A DNA stretch of 64,000 nt from Gnetum montanum (GCA_015680685.1 MNCI01009318.1:125018-189017), one strand, 5' to 3'; shown: positions 42,391 through 56,083, counted from the stretch's first letter. Numbers and translations: made by a program. The notes: generated from the sequence alone by a model not told the origin.

Positions 42391-43749
42391 AGTCACCCAT
42401 GAGTTCAGTCATGGGAGAGGTACCCTATCTTAAATTAGGAATTGATAAGTTCATTTTAACTTTTTTGGTTTTTGTTTTATAATTTTTTGCTTTACATTTT
42501 TCTCAAATTTTTATCATTTTCTACATTCTTTAATATCTTCTCTATTATTTTTATATTTTTCACATTTCTTATCATTTTTCATTATTTAGTCTCTTCTAAG
42601 TTCTTAGATGTTTTTCTATTATTACATATTTCTCATTCTTTTTTATAATTCTACAATTTATCATGTACATATTTTTGTTAATCTTTCTAATAAAGTGTAA
42701 AGGAATAAGTAGGATGTAGTTGAAACAATAAGAATTTCATCTTATGTTGTCAAATCATTAAAAGGCTAATTGTATATATAGTGAGACCACATCATCAATC
42801 AACTCATTTCCAATAAAAAAATGTTCTTACTATAGACACAATGACATTCTTTTTATAATAAAACTAAAAGAAACCTATGATGATTATATTTGGATGGAAT
42901 GGTAAAGAACCAAAAGGGAATGAAAAGTGTGTAATATTAAGGGGATTTGTGGATTATCTAAGCTACTACTATGAGTCTTATTACATTGTTAAGTTGTATT
43001 ATGTACTTGAGTTCTAACAAAAAATGGAAGTGTGTTTTGAAATAAGTATTGCCTTGTCATGTCACTAGAAACACATGTTACCCATGCCTAAAGGTAGGTG
43101 ACTTCTTAAAAATTTCAAGGCTTCTTGGACTCACATTGATTATGGGGCTAAAAATTCTTACATTCTAAGCATCATCTATGATTAAGAACCATTTTGATAA
43201 TCTTTACACCTTCCAGACTACCTATTCTATCCATTTTTTTCCATTAAAGTTTGCAAAAATTTTGAAAATTTTAAGGATGATATCATAGCTACAATATATG
43301 AGGCCCTGTGATATCATATCAATGATGTTGCATCTACAATATAGCTCTTATAAAAATCTATATATATGCACAAAGTATTAGAAAAATTTTCATTCCATCA
43401 TTTCATGCAAGAGGAGTTCATGTTATTTTTCTATCTAACAACCTTAAGAGCTCCATATCTTCCTTATTGCACATCTAATTTGAGGCATTCTTGATTCCCT
43501 TTGCTCCAGGAGTAACCATCTCAATCATGGGGGAGAGTGTTGCATGTAGTTATTGCAAATTGTGCTAAATTTTTCTAACATCTAAAAGAATAATTAAGGT
43601 TAAGAAAAATAAGAGATAATAATATTATGATCTAACAAAAGAAAATAAATTTAATGGTTCTTCCTAATCATCCATTCAAACACATTTTAAAGAATAAATT
43701 AGAGATAATGATGGATCATCAAGATAAATTTATTTTTTCAAATCAAACT
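42391..43749 (+). other. Non-coding, T-rich zone of B3
   Basis: The first 400 bases resemble the sequence directly after B2 integrase (GTCATGGG...GAGATGG then TTTTGTTTTACA-type runs at 33590-33790), marking the site where RT-integrase is missing. A second GGGGGAGAGTGTTGCATG lies at 43530. No gene is seen. Confidence 0.45.
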
Positions 43750-46455
43750 TGAAGTTGGAGGACCATTAAAACCAAGGGAAAAGAGGCCTAGAGAAGGATG
43801 AATAGGAAAAAGTGCACATCAAACTCCTCTTACAAAGCAAGAGGCACAATTCTACTCAATACATCAACTCATACCTGCAATAGGACAATCTACATGCGTA
43901 GAAGTTGATGCACCGCCAGCTTCAAAACAAGGACAATACTTCACACTTTCTAATGAGTATCTCTAGGCTATTAAGGAGAAGCCTATCATGTCGACTGTGA
44001 TAATGGAACTTAATTTTGGATCATTCATGTATTTTGCACTTGCAGAGGCTTGTGAACAACTCCATGCCTTACCACTCTTGCCCACCATCTTAAGAAATGA
44101 TGAATGGTATTTGAGGAAAGTCCACCAATTCTAGCTAAATAGGCAAGATGATGCCATAGTAAAGATTGAGGGAGTAACAATGACATACTCAATAGAAGCA
44201 ATTGAAAAAACACTGAATATATCAAATGTTAAGGCCAACATCACTCAAATATCCACAAGGTCCAACACAAACGTAAGGAATTTATGGTTGTAGAAGGAAT
44301 ATGGAACTATAGGAAAAGAATATAGAAAACTACCCACTGCAAAGAAGATATACTTAAAAATTTAGACATATTATATCTAGCCAACTAGAAGACTTAATCA
44401 AATTTCCACATATGTTGCTACAAGAAATGTTATCTTGATGGGGAAATTTTAAGCTAACATTATCCATCTATTATTTTTAAAAATCCAAAGAAGGTTAAAA
44501 GAGAAGAAGACAAGAGTACCCACTTTTTCATTCCCTTGTCTTATCAAAAAGTTCTACAAAAAATCTAGAATTTTAGGCTATACTAATGATGTTCTTCAAA
44601 TAGATCAAAGTGCTTCATACACAAAAATCTCTAAGCTAGCACCACTCATGAAAGATCAAGTGGAGAAACTAGCAAGCACTAAGACTACAGTAGGGTCAAA
44701 ACCAATGACAAATATCTTAGCCACAAGCATAAAATAGGGAAGACCCAATGGATCTACCCTAGTTGTAGAACAAGAAAAATAGAGTGCTCCACTAGTGTAA
44801 CAAGCCTATAGACCATCTATGATCCATCTATAGTAAATATAATAGATAATCATTTGGAGCAACAAAGTAGTCTCAAGTATATATAAAGGGAGAGATAATC
44901 TAAGTTGAATTTTTTTTTCTCCACAAGACCTACCAATGGTCAAGTATCTTTGCAAGCAAGAGAAGATGATGACTAGGCACAAGAAATTTTAGGAAACATT
45001 GCATCATTCTAGATGATGTTAGAGATTGGAGAAGAACCCACTATAGTGGTTATGTAATATCAAGATGTAGTAGGAGTAGCAAAAGCAATAGTAGATCACA
45101 TTAAAGAATCATTTAATATTCTTTTTATGCCACCAACAAACATTTTTGGAGCCAAAGATATAAAAACATTGGCTAGAACATCTTGGAGCCAAAGATAAAG
45201 ACATTTTTGGAGCCAAAGATAAAGACATCTTGGAGAGACTACCATAGATAGGACAAGTCATGAAATGTTTTTTAATATCCCTAATGATATCACTATAATG
45301 TAGTTAGAATTAATATCCATAAAAGATAAGTTGGTCATGGCAGAAATGAGGATGCAACATGGAGAGAATGAAGTGTAGAGACTACATGAAGAATTAGTTG
45401 CATTATAGCTAAAGGATAAGACCTTCCATGACACATTGCACTTGACTAGCTGGCATAATTTAAAGATGAATAAATTAGTCAACTAATGAACAAACAAAAA
45501 CAAATGAAGATAAAGAAAGAAAAGGTAGTGTAAAATGCTTCGATGTTAGATGCCCATATATACACCCATGCTAAGGCCATTGATACATTAGAAGAAGAAA
45601 ACAAAAAGCTATACAAAATTTGAGGTTTACAAACATTGAGAAACAAAAGAACATACTTGAAGAAAGTATCAATAAGCTAAGAGATTAGTTCACTACAGTT
45701 AACCTAGATATAAGACAATGGACCCATGAGAACAAAATCTTACCAATGGAAGAAGCACACATAGTAAGACAGAAATCAACACATGGCTAAATGAGACTAA
45801 GAAGCACAAAAGACATAAAGAAAATTTCAAAGACCAAGTGGACATCTACAAATAGATTAATGAAAAAGAGATCTAGATGGCCAAATTCAAGATCAATTCA
45901 TCAAGTAGAATTGAAGAACAAAGACATGCAAATTGAAGACCTAAAAGAATACATAGGATTAGTAAATATTTGTTACACTAACTTAGCCATGTTAACAATA
46001 GGTAGGGCAAAGATAGAATTGGAGCAGTGAGTGACTACAATATATGCCATGTATGATAAAGAGATTACATACAGGAAAGATGCACAACAGAAGCTTCACA
46101 TCACAAACTCTAAATTACAAGTAGTCAAATCCAACTAGAAAGACCAAAAATATGTTGTAGTAAGTTTGTCTAGAAGAATGATTGATTACTAAGAAATGTA
46201 GAAGATGGCAAAATTCTTTGAGATAGAAAGAATGCAATTTGTAACATGGTATGTCAAGTTCAATAAAATGTTTCCACAATTACCATGTCCTTGAAAAGTA
46301 TTGACTCCTATAAACATTTTTGAATTCACATGTATAGTGCATGATCCCAAAACAAAAGAAGAGAAGCTTAGAGTGTTGTTGAATAAATATCAATTCAAGA
46401 AATGAAATGAAAAAAAGAAGAAACTAATGGAGGGGGCACCACCACCAAGAGCATG
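43750..46455 (+). pseudogene. Accessory gene of B3 downstream of the missing integrase
   Basis: Readable segments in one main frame: FMYFALAEACEQLHALPLLP, ILRNDEWYLRKVHQF, DAIVKIEGVTMTYSIEAIEK and TLNISNV. A later block has FPCLIKKFYKKSRILGYTND followed by SKLAPLMKDQVEKLAS. From about 45300 to 46400 it turns into Lys/Glu-rich, coiled-coil-like sequence. The layout recalls the extra ORF some Athila-like elements carry between integrase and the 3' LTR, often called env-like; I see no clear signal peptide or fusion segment, so that name is not claimed. B2 has no such gene. Many stops and frame changes are present. Confidence 0.5.
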
Positions 46456-46668
46456 AAGAATCTACATTAAGCTTTAATTTATTTTATTTTTTGTGATGTG
46501 TCAATCATACATTACAATTTTGTAACACCACTCGAATGAAGATGTGACATTAGTCACATAAATATGTGTTATGATGTCAAGTCCATGTAACCTCACAAGT
46601 TGTAAGGAACTCTAACCTCCTTTTGTTGGAAGTTGAGGATGAGTTTTTAGTTAATCGTGAGGGTATGA

Positions 46669-47542
46669 TGAAATACTTGTTATCATAGACTATGATACTA
46701 TATCTACGATATCGTAGATGCAATATCATACCTTAACATATGTTATCATAGATACGATGTATTAGGCCATGGTCATGCCTATAAATATGAGTCCATCATC
46801 ATGTTGAAATGAATTTTAAGTGCAACAGTTAGAAAAATTCTTGCAGTTTGTTTCCATGAAGTTAGAGTTGGTTGTAAATGCCCATAGTGTGGTGAATTAC
46901 AGTTGTACAACATCTTTATTTAAATGAATTTTTCTTGGACACAATTCATGAATGACAATAAAGATTGAGATTGTTCTTCATTATTACAACATATCAAATA
47001 GAATAGATTTTCTTTTCCATATTTTATAAGTTGTTCTTCATTTACATTTCATAAGTTGTTTACAATTCTAATGTTCATTAGTAAGGCAAAATGAGTATGA
47101 CTGGTTTTGAGCATAAATTGTAATTGTTTGGTAACCCAATAGTGACTTTACTTGATTCACCCAGTAGTAAAGTTACTTGGTAATCCTAGTAGCAATTACA
47201 TCAACCCATGATGTATACAAAAAACCTAGAACAAATACTTATTTCCATACAATAGAATAGCTTTACATTTTCATTGTACTTAGAAATAGAATTTACATCC
47301 ATTTTCACTATGTTTACACCTATCATAATTAAATCCAACCAACATCATTTTATCATATACCTCACTAAGAGTTAAACCATACATTTTGCACCTTGCTAAC
47401 TCTAAGTGGGAAGACAACAATCATGAACTTATTAATAAATCACCAGTATACTTACATTGTTCATTCATAGATTACAATCTAGTTGTGTGTGAATGCTTGT
47501 GACTTATATGATTGAGTATTATAATTCTCTAACCACCCATCA
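46669..47542 (+). repeat. 3' LTR of B3
   Basis: About 874 bp, from TGAAATACTTG to ACCACCCATCA. TATAAATA is at 46780-46787. The 5' third matches 38587-38885, and the rest matches the B2 LTR (GTTTGGTAACCCAATAGTG, TAAGTGGGAAGACAACAATC). The preceding GGATGAGTTTTTAGTTAATC block is shared with B2. Confidence 0.7.
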
Positions 47543-49704
47543 ACTCCCTTAAGAGTTTTGGAATTAGGCATTAAGTTGTTGGATAACCATGTATAGGGAT
47601 TACTACATCCAAAGAGTTAGCATCAAATAGTCAAACAAATAGCCAAACATGAAGTAAATAATAAGAAAAATAATAAAAAATATAATTAAAATAAATTCCA
47701 TCACAATCCAACCCTAAATTTATGAAAGTAAAGCATGAAGCTCTTAGTATCCAAATGTTCCAATTAAGATGTATACTTTTAAAATATGGTACTAAGGCCA
47801 CCAAACAACCTTATTTTTTTGGTCACCAAGGATCAATGAGCCCAAAGTATCCTATTTTTACCCCTCCATGTAGTGTTTTTTAAAGGTCCATAGGCCATGG
47901 ACTTATTATAGATAGAAATGGTTTCATTAATTCTTGAAGGTTCCTTTAAAACTAACCAGCCACTCCCGTTATGCTAGCTCCATTAAACCAAACAATTATA
48001 GATGAGTTGACAACTAAATTTTCAATCTTTTCAACTCAAATAGAAAATATTAACAAATAATATATATTTATTAACTAAACCTAGGGTGGTAGGGAAACAT
48101 ACCAAATGAATATCGAATTATCTAAATGTTAAGGAGCCTAAATCCCCTATAATATCAGACAGTTGATGATCCCTAGGTCTTCTATGTTGCCAAATAGTTG
48201 ATGAATTTGAAGTCTCATAAAGTGTCAAAAACTTGATGTTAAATCCTAATGACTTTTAGTTGATATTTCTTCTCTCAAAAAATAGGTTAAAACTATGTTC
48301 TAAGCACCAAAACTCTGCATGTATTAAGCTAATAGATGAACTGGCCCTTTCCTTCATAGTTTCTCAATTGAGCATTTCCATACATTACATACAAAACATT
48401 GCAACCTACATTTTGATCCCTAACACAAGTTGCAACAAAATTCATGATAATCATAAAATTGTTAGATATCCCTTTAAAATATGCATTAATGTAACAAACC
48501 TATTTTCCTTATGGATACCAAGCATCATTGAAGGAATCAATTCTAAAATTCTAAAACATTTTAAAAACCTTAGAAAATTGACCTAAAAAATTGGCAAAAT
48601 TAAACAAAATCTAAATTAGATCAAAACTGAATGAAATTCACAACTAAACATAAATTTAACAATATAAATACAAATCAAAATCTAGATAGTACAATTATGC
48701 ATAACCAAATCCATATCTTCAAGTGCATGTATATCCAAACCCAATAGTGCACTAACCAACAAAGCCACATCCCAATCACCACAAAAAGAAACCCTCATAT
48801 GGTTATGATCTCCTAAATAGTTTCCAAACTCTAAGTGGATGTAAAAGTCAATGGCTAGTTTCAAAAAGAGTCTTAAAATGAATCCTTAAAAGGAAGGCAC
48901 TTACATAGATCTAAAGGTTGCATAGGCTTAAACCTAGCTCCTTTTCTCTTAAGTAAGGTCTTCCTCTTTGGCTCTATCTCCTAGATGTTAGGAAAGTAAT
49001 TGAATAATTTCTAATGGAAGGATTGCTAGGTATTTATACTCACAAGGACATCTCAGGATCAAACTAATTAACTAATTACTAATGGAAAACTAAAATTAAA
49101 AAGAAAACATGATTAATCTAAAATTTATAAATTTAATATAAAATAATATTCCTAAAATGGTATATACCCAACGTTGGTCTCCTAGGATACCTTAGATACT
49201 ACCTAATAGCTATGTCATCTCAAGAAAAACAACGTTCTAATTAATGGCTCAAATTCCAAATAAAATATAACTAATTAGGATACCATTTCATAATACCTTA
49301 CTAAAAATAAAATACCAAACAAATAATAATTAGTTTATTAATTTATAGAAAATCATAAAATCATACCAAACACTCATCACATAGCATACCACATGCCCAA
49401 TGTGGAACCCTATGTGCTAATGACCTATCTAGTATCTAATACCTACTTATCCAAAATTCTAACAAAGGGGTTAGTGCACAAATAATTAAAATAAAATAAA
49501 TTATAATACCAAAATGTGTATATAAAGTAATTACAAAGCACATAGCTTAGGTATGTATTTAAGTCCAAAATACAGATAATACAAACAAGCATACATAAAT
49601 AGAAACAATCTAGGCACAAGGCAAAGAGTAAACAATCAACACATAAAGGGTTTAAATTTAAGACATACCAATTGGAAAGGGGTATTTAGAATATGGGTTT
49701 TACA
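47543..49704 (-). repeat. Probable LTR of a minus-strand chromovirus
   Basis: On the minus strand it starts TGTAAAACCCATATTC at 49704, directly after the purine-rich GAAAGCAAAAAGAGAC that follows the chromodomain region, as a 3' LTR should. A TATAAATA is at 49031-49038. The far end is not defined; it may stop before 47543. No coding potential is seen. Confidence 0.4.
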
Positions 49705-49734
49705 GTCTCTTTTTGCTTTCACCATCTCACTCCC

Positions 49735-51760
49735 CTCCTCCATTAAGAATATTCCTCCTAAAACATCTCAAGGTGTGTGGTAATTAAATCCTTCTACACT
49801 TCCCAAGTTTCTTGCTAGGCATCATGCCTTATCCAAATAACCTTAACCATAGGAATCACTTTTCTTCTCAAACATCTCTTCATCCTATATACATTCTTAA
49901 TAGGTTGTTCCATATAACTAACATTAGGTTGAAGTTGCACATTTTTCCATTCTATCACATGACTAGGATTCGAAATGTACTTCCTTACCATAGAAACATA
50001 AAACACACGATGAATAGACTACAACTACTATGGAAGATAAATCTACTATGTAACTTTCCCAATATTTTTTAAAATTGGAAGGGTACTAGTATAGCATAGT
50101 ACTAATTTTCCCTTCTTGCCAAATCTCATAATTCCTTGTAAGGTGAAATTTTAAGAAAAACTTGATCTTTAATGTCAAACTCCAAAGGTATTCTTTCATT
50201 ATTAGCATACTTTGTAAATCTATCTTGTATTGCTTGAATTTTCTCTATGACAATATTAATTTACTCTATTACTTCTTTGATGATGTTTGTCCTAGTCCTT
50301 TATATATCCTCTATAGTATCCCAACAAAAAGATGTATGGTAAGGTCTAACATACAATACTTCATATACTACTACTTTCAAATTGGCTTGATAAGTTTTGT
50401 TATAAGCAAACTCTACCAATGAAAGAACTTTGTTCCAACTATTGTTAAAGTACAAAGAACAAACTTTGAGCATATCCTCTAAAATTTGGTTTTTTTTCTT
50501 TGTTTAGTCATCTATCTAAGGATGATAAGCTAGGTTGAGATTCAACTTAGTGCCCAAAATCTTCTATAAAAGCTACCAAAAGCTGAACATGAACTTCACA
50601 TCTTTGTCAACTATAATCTTAGTCAAAACAACATTAATCTTAATAATATGTTATAGGAATAACTAAGTAATATCTATGGCATTGTTTATTGCTTTCATAG
50701 CTAAGATATGAGAAGACTTGGTCAAGAGATCTATGATCATAAAGATAAGATCCTTCCCATTCTTAGTACAAGGTAATATAGTAATGAAATCTATGTTGAT
50801 GGCCTTTAATTTCCATTCTAGAATAGTATATGGGTGGAGGTGTCCACCGAGTCTCTAATGCTTTACCTATACTTATTGACATACCAAACACCTAGCCTCA
50901 AAATCACCCACATCTCTGTTTATGTCTTTCCACTAATAGTGCCTCTTGATTTTCTAATACATTTTATCATTACTTGAATAAATCTAATACTTACTTAAGT
51001 GAGTCTCCTCAAGAAATTTCTATTTTATTATTTCTAGTACATAAATCATGTCTTTAAACCTCATTAAACATGAATTTTCCACTGTAATAAACTAATACTT
51101 GTATAGTTTATACTATAAACTTTTGTGATTTATCCAAAGCATGATATGCTTACCATACAAGTAGTGTCTCAAAATTTTAAGAGTAAAAACTTTCACAACT
51201 AGCTCTAAATCATGTGTTAGATACCTAGCCTCATGAGGTTTCAACTATCTAAAAGCATCAACCATTACCTTCCTCTCTTGCATGAGAACTCCTCCAAATC
51301 CTTCTCTAAAAGCATTCATGTAAACATCATAAGGCTTCTTAGGAGTTGGTGAGATTAGCATAGGTATTATGATTAATCTTTTCTCTAACTCAAAATATTT
51401 TTGACATGCAACACTTCAAGAGAAGACACTATATGTTCTTAGCAACTTATGTAGAGATGTTGCTATCTTAGGGAAGTCCTCCAGAAACCTTAGCTAGTAT
51501 ATAACTAATCCTTAAAAACTTCTCATTTCATTTACCAAGATTGGAACAAGCTAATTATTAATCATTGATACTTTCACAAGGCTTACTATTATACTTACTC
51601 CTAACACCACATGACTAAGAATTGAATCTCTCTCTTCCAAAAGGCACATTTAAAAGCATGAACATAGAGTTGTTTCCTTAATGCCTATAGCACCATACTT
51701 AAGTGTTCCTTATTTTCTTCTTTATCCTTTTCCTCTACTAGATCTAATTTATTAATGCTT
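49735..51760 (-). pseudogene. Chromovirus pol relic: RT thumb, RNase H, integrase, chromodomain
   Basis: Read on the minus strand: ENKEHLSMVLxALRKQLYVH and FKCAFWKREIQFLSHVV (RT thumb, 51740-51600), then FLEDFPKIATSLHKLLRTYS. RNase H follows with FREGFGGVLMQERKVMVDAF, HEARYLTHDLELVVKVFTLK and ILRHYLYGKHIML (about 51330-51090). A zinc-finger remnant (RDVGDFEARCLVCQ) and scattered integrase pieces come next. Near 49870-49790 is a chromodomain-like VKVIWIRHDA...ETWEV with THLEMF after it. The start, including the RT catalytic box, is missing. Frame is lost many times, so this is an old relic. The chromodomain suggests a Tekay/Del-like lineage. Confidence 0.6.
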
Positions 51761-51769
51761 ATTTTGGAG

Positions 51770-53631
51770 ATTTGACATTGAAATATTTATTTTATCATGG
51801 TTTTGACATTACATCTTGAATTTTACCCAATTTGGATCCATTTTGATTCTATTTTATCTTTGTCAAATTTCTAGGATGTAGAACTAGGGTTTTCTGCTAT
51901 TTTTTGTATTTTTAAGGATCAACATGACTCTAAATGATAACAACGCAAAAGAAAAAGATATTTAATATGTTGACATGAATCCTGAAGCATCTTTCCTAAT
52001 GCATTACAAGGTTTTAACATAGATCATGATGAATTTAGATGATGTTAGCAAATAACATGTGTAAAAATAAGAAACTTTTGTAAAGAAAGCTTATATTTAT
52101 TAGATTTCAAAATTTGTCAAAATGACTAAAAAAAGTGGTTTCTAGGGCATTCCAACATTACTGAATGTTGGAAAAAGTAAAATGTGAATGTTTAAAATGC
52201 TTCCTGGATTATTATTTTGTTAGGAAAACCACTCTTGCTTAATATTTTGATTAGTAGGAAGATCATTCATTAGTATAAATTTCTATTAACCTAGGAAAAC
52301 CATTCATTTGGTAATTATTATAGTAAGGTATGCACACCATTTATTGGTAATCATATGAAACTTAGGGCTCATGAAACATTAACATTGCATGTATAGTTTG
52401 GTTATGTTTTCCCATCAACTAGGCTTTTGTCCTGATATGGTGACTTGATTACTAACATTTTGTGGATTAGATAATTTTTATGAAGTTAGCATGGAGAGCA
52501 TGGCTATTTAGTTTTAAAGGAATCATGAACACACTGCAATGCTTTACTATTTATAGTAGCGAATTCCTTGTCACATTGGCCATTGAACAACACTCCATGG
52601 AGGGGTAAGTAAGTAAAAGACTTTGGGCTTCTTGCCCTAGTGATAATAGAAAAGAAGGTAGTGAAACTTAGGCTGGCCTTTATATCAGATTTAACAAACA
52701 TTAAATAAGTCCTACATGCATATTTTGGTTTGGATTTGACACTTGATAAAATCTTATTATGCATAATGAGTATATATCCCAACTTTGGCATTATGAAACA
52801 TTATGAAATTTATTAATTATTTGATATTATGTATTTTTGGATTTTTTTTGACTAAATATTGGATGCATGTGTGTTTAGGATTCTTGCATGCTAACGTTTT
52901 GGATGTAGCTACCCTTGTTCATGACTTTCTAGTTATTTGACAACTATTTCCAAAACCGTTAAGGAGTACTTATAATTTATTTTAGTCTTTGAACTAAATT
53001 TTCCCTTTGCTTTTAGTTCTCAAGTAATACAAATGTTTATGATGAGGAATCAAATAGAGAAGCTAAGGCTTAAAATAGAATTTGTGCATTTTCTAATTTT
53101 ATTTAAGTTGGTAATTTGATGTAGTTTTCTAAGTTGTAATGTTGAGTTGGTATTTTATACTATATGATGCATTTTGTTTAGTAGCAATGTGTGGACTTTG
53201 TACTTAACTATTTGTGATGTAAGCCTAACATATATTTTAATTACTTATGTTGCAACATTGGTTTAGCATTAATATTTTGGTTTATGGTTTGTTAACACTA
53301 GTGGACCAATTCCTTTATGTAATTTGGATAATAATTGTATTTATTCTATTGTTATCGTATTCCGCCTAATGTGTATTTTTGGATTTGATATTAAGACAAA
53401 AAATTACCATTATGTAGTGAATAGGTTAAGTTTTATATGTAAAGGACTATTAGCATTACAATATAATTTTATATTTAATTATTCAAAAATTTTGTGTTGC
53501 TTTGTGCCTATTTTATGAATGTTTACTACTTTACTTGTCATATTTTCTTAGCATCCTTCGATTTTTGAATATTGTGCTTTCTTTTTATTAGTATTACCTT
53601 CCTAGAATAATCTTGGTTAGTGGGGTGTTAC
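51770..53631 (-). repeat. Candidate LTR adjoining the chromovirus relic
   Basis: On the minus strand a TGTAACACCCCACTAACC start at 53631, preceded by the purine-rich TTAGGAGAGGTGTG, has the form of a chromovirus LTR start after a polypurine tract. A TATAAATA is at 52548-52555. The segment carries no recognisable gene. I could not show homology to 47543-49704, so it may belong to a different element. Confidence 0.3.
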
Positions 53632-54310
53632 ACACACCTCTCCTAACTATTATGTATTTTTGTCCAAAATAACTTTAGAAAGACAATTTTACCTATTTTT
53701 ATCAAATCTTTCTATTATTAAATATAACTATTGTCATTGGATGTTGATTATTTCATAGAAAAGAGGTTTAATGCTTTCATAGTCATCATATTAATTTGAC
53801 TTTTTACTTGTAGTAAATAAACTTAAACTTATTCAAGATTATGACCAGATCAAAATATTTTATTTACAGTGACTAAACATCTCCCATTTGCAATACGTCT
53901 AAAGAGAAATAACACAAGTAAACCAGAATATGAAGAAGTCTTTTGGTATTACAATAAAAAAAATTATTTACCATGACCAAAAAACTTCCCATGCCTAGAC
54001 AACTTCCAAGTTACATGTACCAAAATTACACTCATTCTCCTAGGGTTTCACTACCTCTTCAGTAGATTAATATTTAAAAACTCAATGTATTTCTTACTTC
54101 TCCTTTTATAAATCCATTAAAACTTGAATATAACATTAAAGGAAGAAAAATTATACTTGGTATAATTATCAATAAGGGAATGATAGAATATATTGTTAAC
54201 TTCATAGATTCTACATCTTTAATGCTTCTTTTTGAAAGCCTAAAAGTAGAGTAGAAGTGCATACAAATGCTACTTTGTCATATCATTTTCCTACTTCCTC
54301 CTTTTAAAAC
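53632..54310. other. Unassigned AT-rich DNA
   Basis: No domain, repeat or RNA gene is visible. If 51770-53631 is a 3' LTR, this would be the end of its internal region, cut by insertion of A2 at 54311. Confidence 0.4.
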
Positions 54311-56060
54311 TGAAACACCACCAAATCTATACTATGGAATCCTGACTGTAAATTTTGGCTAAGTGTTGAGGCTATGTTCTCCCCAGATGGGAGTGTAGTC
54401 AGCCTCTTGTGGAGACTGTAGTTAGTAGGAAAGCTAGTTTTGGAAAAAAAATTTAAGTGTTGACACTACACTCTTCCTAGATGGGAGTGTAGTTAGCCTC
54501 TCATGGAGAGTGTAGTTAATAGAAGGCTACTCTTTGCAAATTTTGTTGGGACTATGCTCACCCCTAGTTGAGAGCATAGTCAGCCTCCCTCCCATGGAGA
54601 GTATAGTCAACCTTTCATGGAGAGCATAGTTAGCTTCTCTTGGAGAGTGTAGTTAACAGAAGGCCAATTTTTGCAAATTTTGCTTAGTGTTGAGACTATG
54701 CTTGCCCTCAAATGGAAGTGTAGTTAGCCTGTTGTGAATTTTTTCTAAGTGTTGATACTACACTTGTCCCTAGTTGAGAGCATAGGTAGCCTCCCATGGA
54801 GAGTGTAGTCTACAAAACCCATTTTCTCACAAATTTTACGAGTATTAAGACTATGCTCTTTCCCAACCCAGAGCATAGTCAGCCTCTTGTAGAGAGTGTA
54901 GTTAGCCAGAATAGTCTCTAGTACCCTCCACAGCATAGCAACACTCAGCTTAGCTCTAGAATGTAGTCAACTCACCTTCAACAAGCATAGTTAGCAAGAT
55001 ACTTCCTTTTTGTATTCCATTTTGCCCCAAAGTTGTAACTATGCTTAATCCCATGAGAGAGCATGGAGAGCATAGTCCCATAGAGTGTAGTCTTTGGCTT
55101 TCATGTTTTAGGTACCTTGTGGTCTTCTTGGCACACACATGTGATTGGCAGCATAGTCACAATCTCATAATTTTGCAAGGTCTAGCAAAGCACAACAGCA
55201 CCAGCCCCATTGATAGACCACATGAATAGTGACTACACTGAGCATAGTCCTAACCATCACCTCTGCCACATGGTAGTTATCCCAAATTTTTGGCTAATCC
55301 CAGACCTATAAATATCTGTGCCCTCAAAGTTTTTGGGATAGGGGGGGGGATGCAAAATCGAAGGATCAATAAATCTAAGAAGAACTTGGGAGAAAACCAA
55401 AGGCATTTTGGTGAACCAAGAAGAGGTGAAGTTACAGACCATCATAGACCCCCATAACCCAATAAAACATCATAGCCAATGGTACACAATGGTGGCCAAT
55501 CGAGTAGATGTAGACACCTCAGTGGAATGCCAGTCTTTGTGGCTAGACACCTCAAAGACTGTGACTACACTGTCCACTGCACCTATTGTACACCGTGTAC
55601 GTTCTAATCCCTTTTCAACCCTAGTTAGGGGTGGTGTTCTACTTCACTCTCTTTATCCTTGCATTTTTCACACTTTATTTGCATTTTTTTCATTGTTTTA
55701 TCACATAGTCACATTGGAATTATGCTCAGGTGATAGTTTCTATGTGTTGACACCACCAACTTTGCTGAAACTCTTGACTATGCTCGTTCCCTCGGGCACC
55801 TCTTAGCTACGCTCAATCCCACTAACATCATAAACACTATGAACACCAGAAACATTGTCTACACCATTAGCATTGTCTTACATCAGCATTGTAGCTAACC
55901 ATGCTACACCCCCTGTTGCATCTGGTAAGTCCCTATTCGATTAACAAGATCATCCAGGGCACCTTGTCTCCACCTTCAATAGGCCTTTGCATGGATTTAG
56001 GGTTAGGTTATATGCCTATGGACCTTGATGTTCCAATTGCTAACATTTTCATTTGCTACA
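54311..56060 (+). repeat. 5' LTR of A2
   Basis: 1750 bp. It starts TGAAACACCACCAAATC, like the other family-A LTRs, and ends ATTTGCTACA directly before the primer-binding site. TATAAATA is at 55307-55314. Its first kilobase is filled with imperfect repeats such as GAGAGTGTAGTTAGCCT and GAGAGCATAGTCAGCCTC, apparently the decayed or divergent equivalent of the GCGTA arrays. A run of nine G lies at about 55341-55349. Confidence 0.78.
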
Positions 56061-56064
56061 GTTT

Positions 56065-56083
56065 TCTAGCACTAAAAGGAGGG
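56065..56083 (+). promoter_or_regulatory. Primer-binding site of A2 and leader
   Basis: TCTAGCACTAAAAGGAGGG starts five bases after the LTR and differs from the A1 site (TGGCACTAGAAGGAGGGC) by a few changes. The leader to 56616 contains repeats such as GAGAGCGTAGTTTACTCTCC (about 56345-56530), corresponding to the 50-bp repeats of A1. Confidence 0.65.

Larger units (their letters stand above)
38587..47542 (+). mobile_element. Athila-like element B3 lacking RT and integrase
   Basis: In order: a 5' LTR fragment (38587 to about 38885), gag, protease, a T-rich zone, an accessory gene (43750-46455) and the 3' LTR (46669-47542). Between protease (ends about 42390) and the accessory gene there is no reverse transcriptase, RNase H or integrase. 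The sequence passes directly to the post-integrase motif CAGTCATGGGAGAGG. It is therefore a deleted or non-autonomous form. No matching 5-bp flanks were found, since the 5' LTR is incomplete. Confidence 0.65.
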
